DNA of 42,763 nt from Gnetum montanum. Its lineage: Eukaryota > Streptophyta > Gnetopsida > Gnetales > Gnetaceae. The stretch covers positions 80,181-122,943 of the forward strand of contig MNCI01001841.1 of assembly GCA_015680685.1 (NCBI GenBank). Direction: 5' to 3'. Each line of letters opens with the position of its first letter. Positions within the stretch are counted from its first letter, which is position 1. Shown here one piece after another: positions 31,041-41,352 of the stretch. The notes beneath the pieces were generated by a model. It searched no databases. It saw only the letters and a program-made list of their open reading frames with translations, and had not been told where the DNA came from. The position numbers and the translations under genes are program-made.

Positions 31041-33165
31041 TCTAAAGACACAGAAATATAATATGCCACAAGTGTTAAAAATTAAATCATTGTTGGCAAA
31101 CTATAATAAATGATTCACAAAATTCAAAATGGTATAAATATTAATTTCAGTTCAATTTAAATCAAACTTATGGTTTTCAGTTTGTAAACAATGTGTTAGC
31201 ATCTCTACATCCCAAGTAAAGCAAAACATGCAACACAATCACTTTTATTATCTATTTCATTAGTTTTTTCTAACATTGTTGTTTGAACCCATACCTTACA
31301 AAATAAAAATTGTTTCCATAATGTTTTTCCTAATTGAAGCCAAGGTATTAGTAACATCCAACAATGGAAACAATTTGATCTAATCACATAAAAGTTCAAG
31401 ATAAAATTTTTGATAAAATTAAAATTCAACATAAAACCTTTAAAAAAACTTAAGTTTGGGGAGTACTTGGTTAGAAATATAACAAAATTGCCTATGTTAA
31501 CAACATGATTAGCAAAATTACCCATGATGGCATACAACTATAATCATTGGAATCTAGTTGAAAGACCTATGTATGACATTGTAACTATCAATCACTAAGC
31601 TCGATTATAGAGCATGGATCTACCAGTAAACATGTCACTCAACAAGATGTGAATTCAAGTAATGAATATCCTCAAGCAACCTGAAAAGCTTTGGTTCACT
31701 TGAATACAAATAGTTTTCCATATACTTTGACTATCCAATAAATTGTTCAAGCTATTTTATTCTTGGTATTATACTTCTACTGTTCAAGGGTGCACATTCA
31801 GTTAAGATCCACGATAGTTCCTGTTTCACAATACAAACAATGTAGTAGCAACCAATTCACAAAAGTCATAATCATGGTTATTTACAAACTTCAATCCTAG
31901 CAATCTATTTCATCATTAACTAAAAATGTACAGTCTTGTATTTGTGCACATAGAGTTTAAGAAATTAAGTATTTGTAAATGGCATAAATTACCCAATCAA
32001 TTCTCTCTCAATGATAGCCATAGATATATGAAAATAAAAAAATTTGACAAAGATCAAGTGAATTGACATAAAATGTGAAACACATAATATATACATCATA
32101 TCAGTTTGCATTCTTTTATAGTAAACTGACACCAAAAAAACTAATCAGAGTGGATGTAAGAGATTTTTATGAATTAATTCATGCTAATAGTTTGATGCAA
32201 CCATACAAATAGTTTGACAAAATCACTGAAAGAAAGAAGCTTGGAAACTTTGTGGGATATTAACAGCAATTTCAGTCTATGAATTAAGAGGATTCAAAGC
32301 AATTTTTCTTGGTTGGAAAGCCTTAATAACACAATAGGTCAGTTTGGTTGGGACCAAACAAACCGACACAACATGCACGACTTCATTCCTAATTTAGAAA
32401 TATTGACTATTTGAGGTGGAAATTTTCATTTTTATTAAAAACCAGTTAATAAAATTCATCAATAACAGCCATTGCGTTCATCATGGCCATAAAAAAATTT
32501 GCAATAATGTCACAGAATTGGGCAGCTAACCCTAGCTAGAGAAAACGCTAAGAAATTTTCAACAGTGGTAGGGCTTGTCTTACCTTCCCAGCAATTCTGG
32601 TATGGACTACATGAAGGTGCTACTCACACTCCCTTGCAGTTGCAGTTTTCGAATACCTTGCTTCTGGATGTCTCTTTGTCTTCTGGTAGCCAGAAACTCT
32701 AAGCAATTGGTTTCTTCTGGAAGGCCCTTGACATGTTTCCGATGATCCTTTGTCTTATGGAAACCTCAAAATGCAAGCCAGCAATCCCTTCTGGAAGACT
32801 CCAATGCTTTCCAGTTGGGACTGCGTGAGGCTGCTAGGCATAGTTTGTCGCAATATTAGTAGACCTATGTCTTGGGTTGTTGCTTGTGAGAAGGTTCTTA
32901 TCGCAGGTTGTTGCAGTTTACCATATGCAAGTGTATGATAGTTGTCCATCATGTCTAGATGAAACACATCCTAGAGCATGATGACACATCATGAGTATGA
33001 TGACACATTATACATGTACACCAATGCACACCATAAATGCACATGCCCTTGCCAACCACATCATAGGCTTTGTAATGGCCTAATGATAACAACTATAACC
33101 TTGTCCAGAGAACTTCTTCTAGGCATGGCTTCCCCTCTTTATGTTGATTTTATTTTTTGTGGTCT
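31041..33165. other. AT-rich noncoding sequence
   Basis: No domain motif on either strand. The minus frame 31205-31537 (110 codons) is Phe/Asn/Ile-rich with no conserved pattern and is taken as chance. Two CTTCTGGAAG decamers (32714-32723, 32788-32797) and related pieces occur near 32680-32820. The overlapping plus and minus frames near 32750-32967 are not credible genes. Confidence 0.45.
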
Positions 33166-33170
33166 TCTTG

Positions 33171-33820
33171 CCTGACATGGCATAGTTATCAAATCAGCTG
33201 AATAGAATCTAGCTAGTTCTAGATGAGGATTCTAGATGCTAACATGGCTACATAGAGCAAGCAACAACTTACTTAAATTAATCTCTCTAATCTGATTGCC
33301 AAAAAGGACTAACTTAGCTTGGCAAGCTTTTGTCGTGATGAGAATGTGAGATGTGGTTGAGTTGTGCATATTTGCTCATTTAGAGTGAAAGAAGCTATTT
33401 TATATGCTTGGTTACTTTTACCTTCAAGTGATGTGGTAGTTTATATCAGGAAAGCTTATTTAGACTCTAACAAGCTTGTTCTCAATGCTAACCTTGCTTG
33501 CTGCATTGGATTAAAATTCTATTATGCATAACTACTTTTTTAGGCTCTAAGCTATGGGCCCCACACATTTCAGCTGGTTAAACTATTGGAGTTGTTAGAT
33601 GTGCGGGGTCAAAAAATGTTCATGGCTGACGTGGTAGAGCTAGAGATTTGGAGGAGTTTATCTCATCAGATGGGATTCATCATTGCTCTAGATGCTGATG
33701 TGGATAAGCTTATCTGTTAAGCTGACATGGTGAAGCTGAGCTTTTTTTTTAAGGTTGAGCTAGCCAATCTAGATAGAGAAATGCTTTACCATTGCACAAC
33801 TTCTATATGTCGATGTGGCA
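33171..33820 (+). repeat. Dispersed GCTGACGTGG-type repeats
   Basis: Copies of one decamer and its CpG-decayed forms: CCTGACATGG (33171-33180), CTAACATGG (33239-33247), GCTGACGTGG (33625-33634), GCTGATGTGG (33694-33703), GCTGACATGG (33721-33730) and GTCGATGTGGCA (33809-33820). Most are followed by AGAGCT, AAGCT or AGAAC. Surroundings are noncoding. It resembles the promoter-proximal motif clusters of the LTRs here, but no LTR ends were found. Confidence 0.45.
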
Positions 33821-34685
33821 GAACATAGCAGAGAAAAAAATGTTTCATCGAGCAGCTAGTCCACCAATTTCTATAACACGATACAGAGGTGAATTGAAAG
33901 CAGATTCCCACACGTGTTCTGCAACATAAGAGGAGGGTTGAGATATCAGGGGGAATCCAGTTGAAAGGAATAAGCTATATGGTTCTATTTACTAATTCTA
34001 AGTGTTGAGAAGGGCATATGCTTAAATCAAAGCCAAATATCGTGCAGATATCATAAGCCTAAACTAAAGTTGAAGCACACATCTAGATGTACAAAGAGCT
34101 ACCTATAAAATGTTGATGAGGTAATAAGATTGCAAACTCCCTCTGGAAAAGAAAAAAACAAACATTAATAGCTCAAGTCCAAGTTATGCACATCAACAAG
34201 CAAGCTTAAAACACAGGTAGCTTATCACACAACGTATAAAGCTCAAGCACACATTGAAACTATGTGGAGGGTAGTAAAATTAGTTTTATTATAGATAAAA
34301 TATTATTTAATGTTATTGATAAGCTATTGTAGAGTGTTATTACAATATTATTATTTAGCATTACCCCTACCCACTTAGTAGATAGAGGTGACCCACTAAA
34401 CAAAATATTTTCATCACAAGGCTACTCTATTACCACCTCTATAAGTGATTGTACATATTAAACTCATAACCTCTAAATTGAGAGGTGAAACAATTTTTTT
34501 AACTCAAAAATAAGCTATTTTTTTAAAAGGTCCCTTATCTCTTAAAATTTATTACACCATACGAAAAAATTGCAAAAATTTCCAAATAAACATACCATTC
34601 AGGTCTCACAAGAAGATAACACATGTCATAAGTCACAGTAAGTATTAACATAACCATGTGCATTGAGTTATATTTTTGGTTTGAA
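33821..34685. other. Noncoding AT-rich sequence left of element B
   Basis: No gene or repeat could be assigned. Element B ends abruptly at about 34690 without an LTR, so the breakpoint of its deletion lies near here. Confidence 0.4.
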
Positions 34686-34689
34686 GGGA

Positions 34690-37188
34690 GCTTCGAAGCC
34701 TTATTTGATAGAGAAGCGTTCAGAGGCTCAACTGCTTGTGGTTATGAGAGCTTGGTTGGGCTTTTGGTTCTAAAGAAAGGTCTTCTCTTTGTACAGTTGT
34801 CAGAACCAGTAGCAAGTTGAAGGTTTACAGCTCTCATAGCATTGCGTTGCTATGGTTGAGTGGGGATTTTCCCTTGCATTGCTAGATCGGGTGGTAATGG
34901 AGCTATCGGTGTGAGAGTTGTAGATGGATTTGGGGGATGGTATGTATGTGGTGTGTCTCCCTTAGGAGAAGGATTCCTATAATACTCCTAAGCTTGGTAG
35001 TGACATTGTGGTGTCACGTGACCAATAGAGTCATGTGGAGAGATTGGCTGCTTCACGTAGTAGCCATATGGGTTTGGTTACTAGTAAGGGTATTGTTGCC
35101 ATGGTGGTGGCATCCCCCATGACTGTGGGTATTTCCATTGTTGGTGTTGCTCAATAGGTTGTGGCGAAGTTCCACTTGGGTAATATGTTAAAGATTGGTG
35201 GAACTTCCTTGGGTTACCTTGGGGATAAGGTAACCATCAGGGTGTTTGTCATTTGTTAAGTCGTGGGTTAAGTGCATACACCCCAGACTCTTGCAGATGT
35301 GAGATTATTGGGCAACATCCCTTAGGATGGTCATACTGGCATATCTCGCATCCACCATCATTGTCTGTATCAGAATCCACAACCTCTTCGGTGATGACCA
35401 TTTTACCCTTACCTTTGTTACGTGCATGGTCCAAATCCCTCTTTTTCTTTTTGTCATAGTCACTACCTTACTCCTTAGACTCCTCTACGATTTTGAGAAT
35501 GGTTTTAAATCTACTATCTAAGGAGTCCCACATTTGGTCTACCTTCGCTGACACTTCTATTGTTAACTTTTGGAGTGGCAAGATTTTCCTATTCACCATC
35601 TCTTCGAGTGGTGACTCTTCCTCCTCCTCATAGAATCTCACTTCCCTTTTTCATAGGGAAGGATCATGGTTGTACTCTTCTGCATTTTCTCTCTTACGTA
35701 GCTCCCCTTCTTCCTTAGCTACTTGCTCCAACAATATATGAACCTAATGGGACCTAAGCTTTGATAATCTCCCTTGGGCATACATTCCAAGGGTTCTCAT
35801 GGTTTCATGCCTAAGTCCATCTATGAGATGGTGTAGTTGATCCTACTGCAAGTAACCATGGCCTAGGCAATGATGTAGCAATGCATAATATCGACCGATG
35901 GAAGCATCCAAGGGTTTGTGATTTCTTTACTTCCATCCTTGGATTTGCTTTCGTAGGTTGGACACCCAGGAGTACATTTGATACTTATCATTAAGCAATT
36001 CTAGTATCGTGCTCCACCTTCGAATGGATTCTAGTTCTAAGGACCAGTACCAGCTTTCTGCTTCTTTCATCAGTGTCCTTGGAAACAACTTTAATTTTTT
36101 CCATTCATTCTCGATGTTCTACAAGGCACATGCATTGTGAAATACTTGTAAGTGGTTCTGAGGATCAACATTGTATCCCCCCTCATATTGTGGGATATTA
36201 TTCATGTCTAACCTCTTGATCCTGCTATCTTTTTGGTGCCTTGTGGGAATTCTTATGGCCTCCGTGATGTCTAACATGCTTCAAGTTGCAAGTAGGGGTT
36301 CTTCATGGTCATTTCTTTCATAGCGTTTGTGATGTCTATGTGGTTCCCTATTCTCCCTTCTTCCATTCCATGATTCTCTAGAATGCCCTCGTCCTCATTC
36401 TCGACTCTCTCATTGAGGTTTCTCACTTTTCTTACCCTTATCCTTATGGTTAGGTTCCTTATGACTGCATCCTGATATTGAAGAAGAGCGTGAATGTGAC
36501 GATGAAGGTGAAGAAGAAGGAGAACCATTGCCATGACGATGTTTCCTACCTTCTCTTTGGTAGTCCCGACCCCAATCATGATGACGATCACAATGCCCAC
36601 CCTTATCATGTGTTTATGTTCTCTCTTAAACACTTGGTGTTCGTGGGGATCAGAACCAGGACTGTGAATCGTGGAGTGAAGGTTCTGATACACCACCTCC
36701 TTACCATCGTTAGGAGGGGGAACATCATTTTGTGGAGAACCTATTAAAATAGGTTCATCACCCTCAATTTCACTTAAGAATGTTGGAGCATTATGGGGTC
36801 CTTTGCCCTTCAAAGATGTGTGGTAACTCTCCTGTGGCAAGTCCCATTGATGTTGTGCTTTTGTGGGATGGTAGTCCCTTGTGTCGTAATCGCATGCAAC
36901 ATACTCTGCGTACAATTGTGACATGCCTATTCATGCAAGAGCATGAAGGAGCATGTTGGGGACTACTCAGTATGGAGGCTACACTATGTTACCCTCCAAG
37001 TCTCTCCAACAAAATTGTTCATCTTGATGGAGAATAAAGGTAAAGTCAGGTATATACTCATCGTGATGAATATATACCACATGGAATTGTTGAGGAACTG
37101 GCAAATTTTGGTTATGTGTGTTGTGCCGCTGATTGTCTCTAGTGTTGTTCCTAGGCAGCGAAGTGCTTTTGTGCAAAGAAGAAGACAT
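34690..37188 (-). pseudogene. gag of Athila-like element B
   Basis: Start ATG at 37188-37186 (MSSSLHKSTSLPRN). N-terminal block YIPDFTFILHQDEQFCWRD matches A. The frame 36924-36271 covers the linker, with MSQLYAEYVACDYDTRDYHP. Core Retrotrans_gag domain at about 35720-36230: NNIPQYEGGYNVDPQNHLQV, IENEWKKLKLFPRTLMKEAE, SWYWSLELESIRRW, then LGHGYLQ. Zinc knuckle CEICQYDHPKGCC at about 35305-35360, again C-X2-C-X3-H-X3-C, followed by PIISHLQESGVYALNPRL. The C-terminal tail YYPSGTSPQPIEQHQQWKYP and SWGMPPPWQQ (35080-35200) is Gln/Pro/Trp-rich. It has fewer stops than the gag of A. The protease and everything after are missing. Confidence 0.87.
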
Positions 37189-37315
37189 TTTTGTCTTGTT
37201 CGGTGTGCTATTTACCGTTGTCTTGTTTTTCTTTTGATCAACCCTAAGTGTTTGTTCTAGCGTCCCAACGATGTGAATGATCTCCTATGTTCTACGTAGC
37301 ACACAAACAACTAAG
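37189..37315 (-). mobile_element. Leader of element B
   Basis: Short untranslated stretch between the PBS and the gag start of element B, about 127 bp. No other feature seen. Confidence 0.6.
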
Positions 37316-37333
37316 TCCCCAACAACAGTGCCA
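37316..37333 (-). other. Primer-binding site for tRNA-Asp (element B)
   Basis: Plus strand TCCCCAACAACAGTGCCA matches the complement of the tRNA-Asp PBS at 14 of 18 bases, all four differences being transitions. One base separates it from the LTR. Element B has the ordinary arrangement, with no tRNA body here, unlike element A. Confidence 0.85.
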
Positions 37334-37334
37334 A

Positions 37335-38132
37335 TGATGAGTGTCGAGGTACCCCTACACTTAATCATACGAATACGAGCGTCTCACACGCAATCTAGTC
37401 AAACTCCAAGGACTAAGTGCTTACGTGCCTTAATGGAACACTTAAGGTTAATCAATCGTTGTCTTTCCAAACTTACTTGTATTGTCACAGTTGTATGGTT
37501 AAGTAAGCTTGAGGTATATGATTTTTATATCTTTTATCTTTTTAATGTCTTATGCTAATAGGGGAAGGTGAAGAGAACTAAGTGACTAGCTTTCATTAAC
37601 TATTCACTAACTAAGTTCTAATTGTCCTAGCACTAGTATCCATTCCCACTTGCCATTTACACCTTGAACCAGTGCAACACCGTTGGGATTACCAAATGCT
37701 ACTCGTTACTGGGTTACTAAGCGTTACACACATGCTTGAAGCGGTCGTGCTAAATGCACTTAACTAGGAGAGTCAAGGGTTTAGAGAGATTGATTATCTA
37801 GGAAATCATTTAAACATTTAACAATAGTTAAATCCTATCTAGCTTAGTCCATATGCTGTAAGGTTTATCATAAAGTTCGTCTTTATTGCCGTACTCAAAT
37901 GTGTGCTTAGGTACAATTTGCTCGAATAAAGGTTTGTTTACTTTAAGACTCCTACTGTTGGCACATGGAAATTATTCTAACTCTGGAATTGTAAAATTTC
38001 TATAGTTTAGATAAGGGTCTAAATCTAGATGCCTAAAACAGGGAAAGCCGCCTCTTATTTATAGATGTTGCAACTGGCTGCAATATCACGTACGCGATAT
38101 CATAGGGATGGACGTGATATCGCAGCTCATCA
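37335..38132 (-). mobile_element. 5' LTR of Athila-like element B
   Basis: Bounded by TGATGAG (37335) and CTCATCA (38126-38132) as inverted ends, 798 bp. Minus-strand TATA box CTATAAATA at 38065-38057, with the palindrome cluster just upstream (38080-38126), so U3 to the TATA box is about 70 bp. Diverged 33-bp-type units (GGGATTACCAA, GGGTTACTAA) lie near 37685-37730. The sequence beyond the LTR (ATCTC at 38133-38137) would be the target duplication, but its partner is lost. It is closer to the LTR of A than to L1. Confidence 0.87.
38057..38126 (-). promoter_or_regulatory. Compact LTR promoter of element B with GCGATATC palindromes
   Basis: TATA box at 38065-38057 on the minus strand. A 24-bp near-palindrome (38080-38103) of the GCGATATC-ACGTACG-type, and a half copy GACGTGATATCGC at 38111-38123. 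This is the shortest promoter of the family here, with only about 67 bp between the TATA box and the LTR edge. Confidence 0.68.
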
Positions 38133-38186
38133 ATCTCTAAGCATTTAATCTAATGGTCTATATTGCCTTTGAAAGAGCCCACAAAT

Positions 38187-38585
38187 TCATTGAAACTTAA
38201 TATTGAAATCTCTAATTGACTTCATAACTTCTTGCTTAGCTTGTAGTAGCCCATAGTATAGTTGTTGTTGATCCAATTGATAACCAAATTGGGTAAAGAA
38301 AAGACTTTTCATTTCATCCCAACTTGTGATACTATTTTTTGGCAAGCTTGAATACCAAATTTGAGCCATATCCTTTAAATTTGCTATAAAAAAATTACAA
38401 GCTTGATCTTGATGTTGAATATTTGCATGAGTTAAAACTAACCCAAATAGGTGAACATACTCTTCAACTAAGTAAGTTTTTCCAAGGATAAAAAGCTCAG
38501 GAAAATATTTGTAAACTGCCTTAGGAATATCATTGTAGTTTTGAAACCCTAATGGTGTAACTCTTTGCCAAGGATTTGCATCATA
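38187..38585 (-). pseudogene. gag fragment of a further gypsy element (E3), open frame
   Basis: An uninterrupted minus-strand frame of about 132 codons without an ATG, from after TAA (38588-38586) to TGA at about 38187. It reads DANPWQRVTPLGFQNYNDIP, VYKYFPELFILGKTYLVEEY, IQHQDQACNFFIANLKDMAQ, IWYSSLPKNSITSWDEMKSL, FFTQFGYQL and VMKSIRDFNIKFQ. The AxxWYxSLPxxSIxSWxxMxxxFxxQF block is the signature of Retrotrans_gag. It differs clearly from the gag of A and B. It stops about 55 bp from the LTR edge of B, so B probably inserted into this gag. The better openness suggests E3 is not older than most elements here, or that chance spared it. Confidence 0.75.
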
Positions 38586-38845
38586 TTAGAATTCCTTTTG
38601 ATTGTTGAACTCTTATATTTCTTTGACTTTCTCTTATAGACTAATAAACCAAATAGAAAGGGTGATCTTCTTATCCTTTTGTTCTTTAGTGCACTACTTG
38701 TTCCAAACTCAGGTACCTTCTTTTGTTCTTCTTTTGATGAATAATCAATCTTAAAATCAAGAATTTCTTTGGAACCTTTGGAATCTTCCAAACTATTAGT
38801 CTGTTTGGTCATGAATCCAAAATAGTATCTAATTTTCAAACCCTC
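38586..38845 (-). pseudogene. Upstream part of the E3 gag, other frame
   Basis: The minus-strand frame 38839-38549 (MKIRYYFGFMTKQTNSLEDS onward, Lys/Ser/Glu-rich) overlaps the gag frame by about 37 bp and leads into it in the same direction. It could be the N-terminal, low-complexity part of the same gag after a frameshift near 38570, but it has no diagnostic motif. Confidence 0.35.
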
Positions 38846-40279
38846 CTAGAAACAAAAGAACTATTGTTGTGCTAGAACTATCAAACTCTTCAAATGTAAT
38901 GAACTTAGGTAAGAATTGTTTTACCCTCCTTTTAGCATCAAAAGAATTATTGGAAACCATTTAGAACCACCAATGTTTGGCCTTTGGTCTCGTGACTTGG
39001 ATGTCATGGGAAATGAAGGTGTTCCTTAAAACAAGGTTTAAGTGCTTGTTGATCTTCCAACAACACCAAGGCCCAAATACCTCCAAATAAACTTAGTGGT
39101 TGTGAAATGAATTAAACGTGAGTATGTGTTTGCTGTTGTAAATATTGAAATACTTGGGTTTGTGTATGAGATTGTAATTGGCTATCATAAAAGAAATTCG
39201 ACTAGCTTTGCAAATCCTATGAGTTATTAAAGATTCATATTTTCTCAAATTACTTAGTCTATATAGTCCTTAGAGTGCACTACTTGAAACACATAAAATT
39301 TTAGAAAAATACTTGAGCATAATTTTGCCAATCTACTCATAATTTCTCCTAGAGAGAAAATTTCACAAGAAAATTAAAAATAGAGTGAGATTCAAAGGAT
39401 TTAGAAATAGAAAAGAAACAAAAGCAAATTTGTGTGAATTTCAAACATTTAGGCAAGATAAATTAAACATGATGAAACACTTCGTAATAAAGCTATCTAG
39501 TTCAATCTAAATATTACGAATTGTCTAAACCCTCTGAGCTTAACAAGTAATTTTGTAAAAGAAAATCTTATTACACTACTAAAATGCTTTGTAAACAAGT
39601 ATAAGCTTTTGTTTGGCTAGTTAATAGTTGCCAAGAATTGCAAACAATAGAGCTAGTAAAAAAATTTTACAATTTCAAGATTGAAATTCCAAGGTAGTAA
39701 ACTTTTTAAAAAATGAAGCTATTTTAAGCAAGTCAAAATATCAAAGATTTTCCTAGACCCTCAAGACTCACACAGGCAATTTGTACAAGACATTTCAATT
39801 AAATTGCTTAAGATGCTTTTCTAAGTCAACGTAAGCTCTTATATGGAAAAACTAATAGAAGCCTAATATTGCACAAAAATAGAGCTATAAGAATAATCTA
39901 GAAAATCTTAAAATTAAATGCCAAGCACAATACTATCTAGAACATTAGCTAAACAAAATGGAGAAAAAAAGAACTCACAAGATTAAAACAAAGCAGCTAA
40001 ATTAATGTCTTTAGCAATCCATGCTTTTACAATCTTCAATATTCTTCTAAGAATTTTTCACTCCCCTCCACCCTTATTTCCCTCTACCCTTAAAGCTTTT
40101 TTATAGTGACTTCCAAATAGTTACAATCATCATGAGAAGTTAAGGAGTGTTACAAATATCTAGGGGATTAATTCTTAACTACCCTAGGAAGTTATAACAT
40201 CCATAAAAGTTATGATAATTTGAGAAATATGTGTCATTGTTGGCAAGTGTCTTGCCCAATGATAAGTTTTTTTGATTTA
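38846..40279. other. AT-rich noncoding sequence, possible leader or LTR of E3
   Basis: No frame over 60 codons and no PBS or LTR end that I can recognise. By position (upstream of the minus-strand E3 gag) part of it may be the leader and 5' LTR of E3. Confidence 0.35.
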
Positions 40280-40617
40280 TAAATACCTAAATATAAGTCG
40301 GGGGTGTCGGACCCCAAAAAATAAATTTAATTAATAGAGAAAAAAGAAAATAGTACAAAGGGGATAAAAGAGAGGGTCAAAAAAGATGAAGAGATCTCAA
40401 AGAAGGAGACACTAATAGCCAAAGGGGAAAAGCTCACCTCAAAAGAGGAGAAACTACAAGAAATTAGGAAAAGCGAGAGAGAAAAAGTTCAAGACCTCAA
40501 CTGCAGCATTAGTTGTTTAACAATGTCTTCTTGAATAGACAAGGAGAGAATGTTAGTAGGAGAATCACGTTGAAAAACCACATTACAACGAAATTTCTAA
40601 ATACCTAAATATAAGTC
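40280..40617. mobile_element. 298-bp insert between 20-bp direct repeats
   Basis: TAAATACCTAAATATAAGTC occurs at 40280-40299 and again at 40598-40617, flanking 298 bp. Long exact flanking repeats of this size are typical of target-primed (LINE-driven) retroposition. The insert begins with a hairpin, GGGGT and ACCCC around GTCGG (40301-40315), then A-rich DNA. A plus-strand frame from about 40341 to 40533 is open for about 65 codons and very charged (KERVKKDEEISKKETLIAKG, EKLTSKEEKLQEIRKSEREK), a likely coiled coil, ending at TGA. No clear poly(A) tail was found at either end, so a LINE/SINE identity is not proven. Confidence 0.5.
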
Positions 40618-40659
40618 ATTCTCAAATCTCGTATTATAACCTCATGCCCATATTAATCT

Positions 40660-41220
40660 TCTCCGTGTTATAGTTTTGGGCAATGATAAAGGAAAAGAAT
40701 CGTATTTATCTAGGCCCATAACGGACGCAGGTTTTATGGTCTGCCGCGTTGCCAATTAGCAATTCTTGGTTTCTTTGATGCTCAACTAAAATTTTCTCTT
40801 ATTCATCTCCCAACAGAAACCAGGGATTGACGGTCTTACAGAATATTCTCGTCTACAACGGCCTAGGGCTCTGGTTGTGTGGAGGTTTCCTTTCTCCGAT
40901 GCTGCCTGCGTTGCGAGGGAGAAGAAGGACGATAATGGTGGTGTTGGTGCGGTGGCAAGGGCATTGGGAACGGCCATTACCGCGATGGGTCAGGGGAATT
41001 GAAGGGTTTTAGTTCCGCTGTAGCCGCTGCAACTATGTCTGTCGCGTTTGCTGCCACACAAGCCCTCTTCATCGTAGGGAGACATGTACAGATCTCACCA
41101 TTGCATGCTCAGCAATGCAGTGACAGGTCGCGGCTGCAGAATCCCAAATCCAGGCTAATTCCCTTTACTCTAAGCTTTGAACTTGCTCATGATGTGCCCG
41201 AGGCAGGGCCTCCATAATGA
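40660..41220 (+). other. CpG-rich, gene-like segment (possible host exon or promoter remnant)
   Basis: GC content and CpG count rise sharply compared with everything around. A plus frame opens after a polypyrimidine tract ending CAACAG (40793-40816) and reads KPGIDGLTEYSRLQRPRALV, then PFSDAACVAREKKDDNGGVG and AVARALGTAITAMGQGN, stopping at TGA near 40999-41001. Another frame overlaps and continues with ATMSVAFAATQALFIVGRHV, ISPLHAQQCSDRSRLQNPKS, to TAA near 41217. The Ala-rich, Ser/Arg-containing pieces could be part of an organelle-targeting sequence, but I do not recognise the protein. It could be a first exon, a pseudogene or the edge of a young repeat. Confidence 0.35.
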
Positions 41221-41352
41221 TGCCGCAAGGGTTTTTTTCTTTTTTAAATTTTTTTGTCTTTCTTTGCAGAACATTACCAGAATTTTATTCGACGCACAAC
41301 TCTTCAACGAGGCTGTCCAATTTTTTGATGAGATTGTGCAACTGACATAGGG
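41221..41352 (+). pseudogene. Possible downstream exon with a strong splice acceptor
   Basis: A long T-rich tract ends in TTTCTTTGCAG (41260-41270), a textbook plant 3' splice site. The next bases read in one frame NITRILFDAQLFNEAVQFFD, EIVQLT, then TAG (about 41348-41350): 26 residues of good coding character. It may be the last exon of the gene suggested at 40660-41220. The product is unknown. Confidence 0.3.

Noticed and set aside
31205-31537. 110-codon minus-strand frame
   Set aside because: It has no conserved pattern, AT-driven residue use and no supporting neighbours; likely chance.
32680-32820. CTTCTGGAAG repeats as another promoter palindrome cluster
   Set aside because: Only two good copies and no TATA box or LTR ends; too weak to claim.
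36478-37558. Plus-strand frames at 36478-36747, 36780-37037, 36943-37260 and 37277-37558
   Set aside because: They are antisense to the well-supported gag, leader and LTR of element B.
40786-40977. Minus-strand 63-codon frame over the CpG-rich segment
   Set aside because: It is antisense to a better plus-strand frame that follows a polypyrimidine tract and CAG acceptor.
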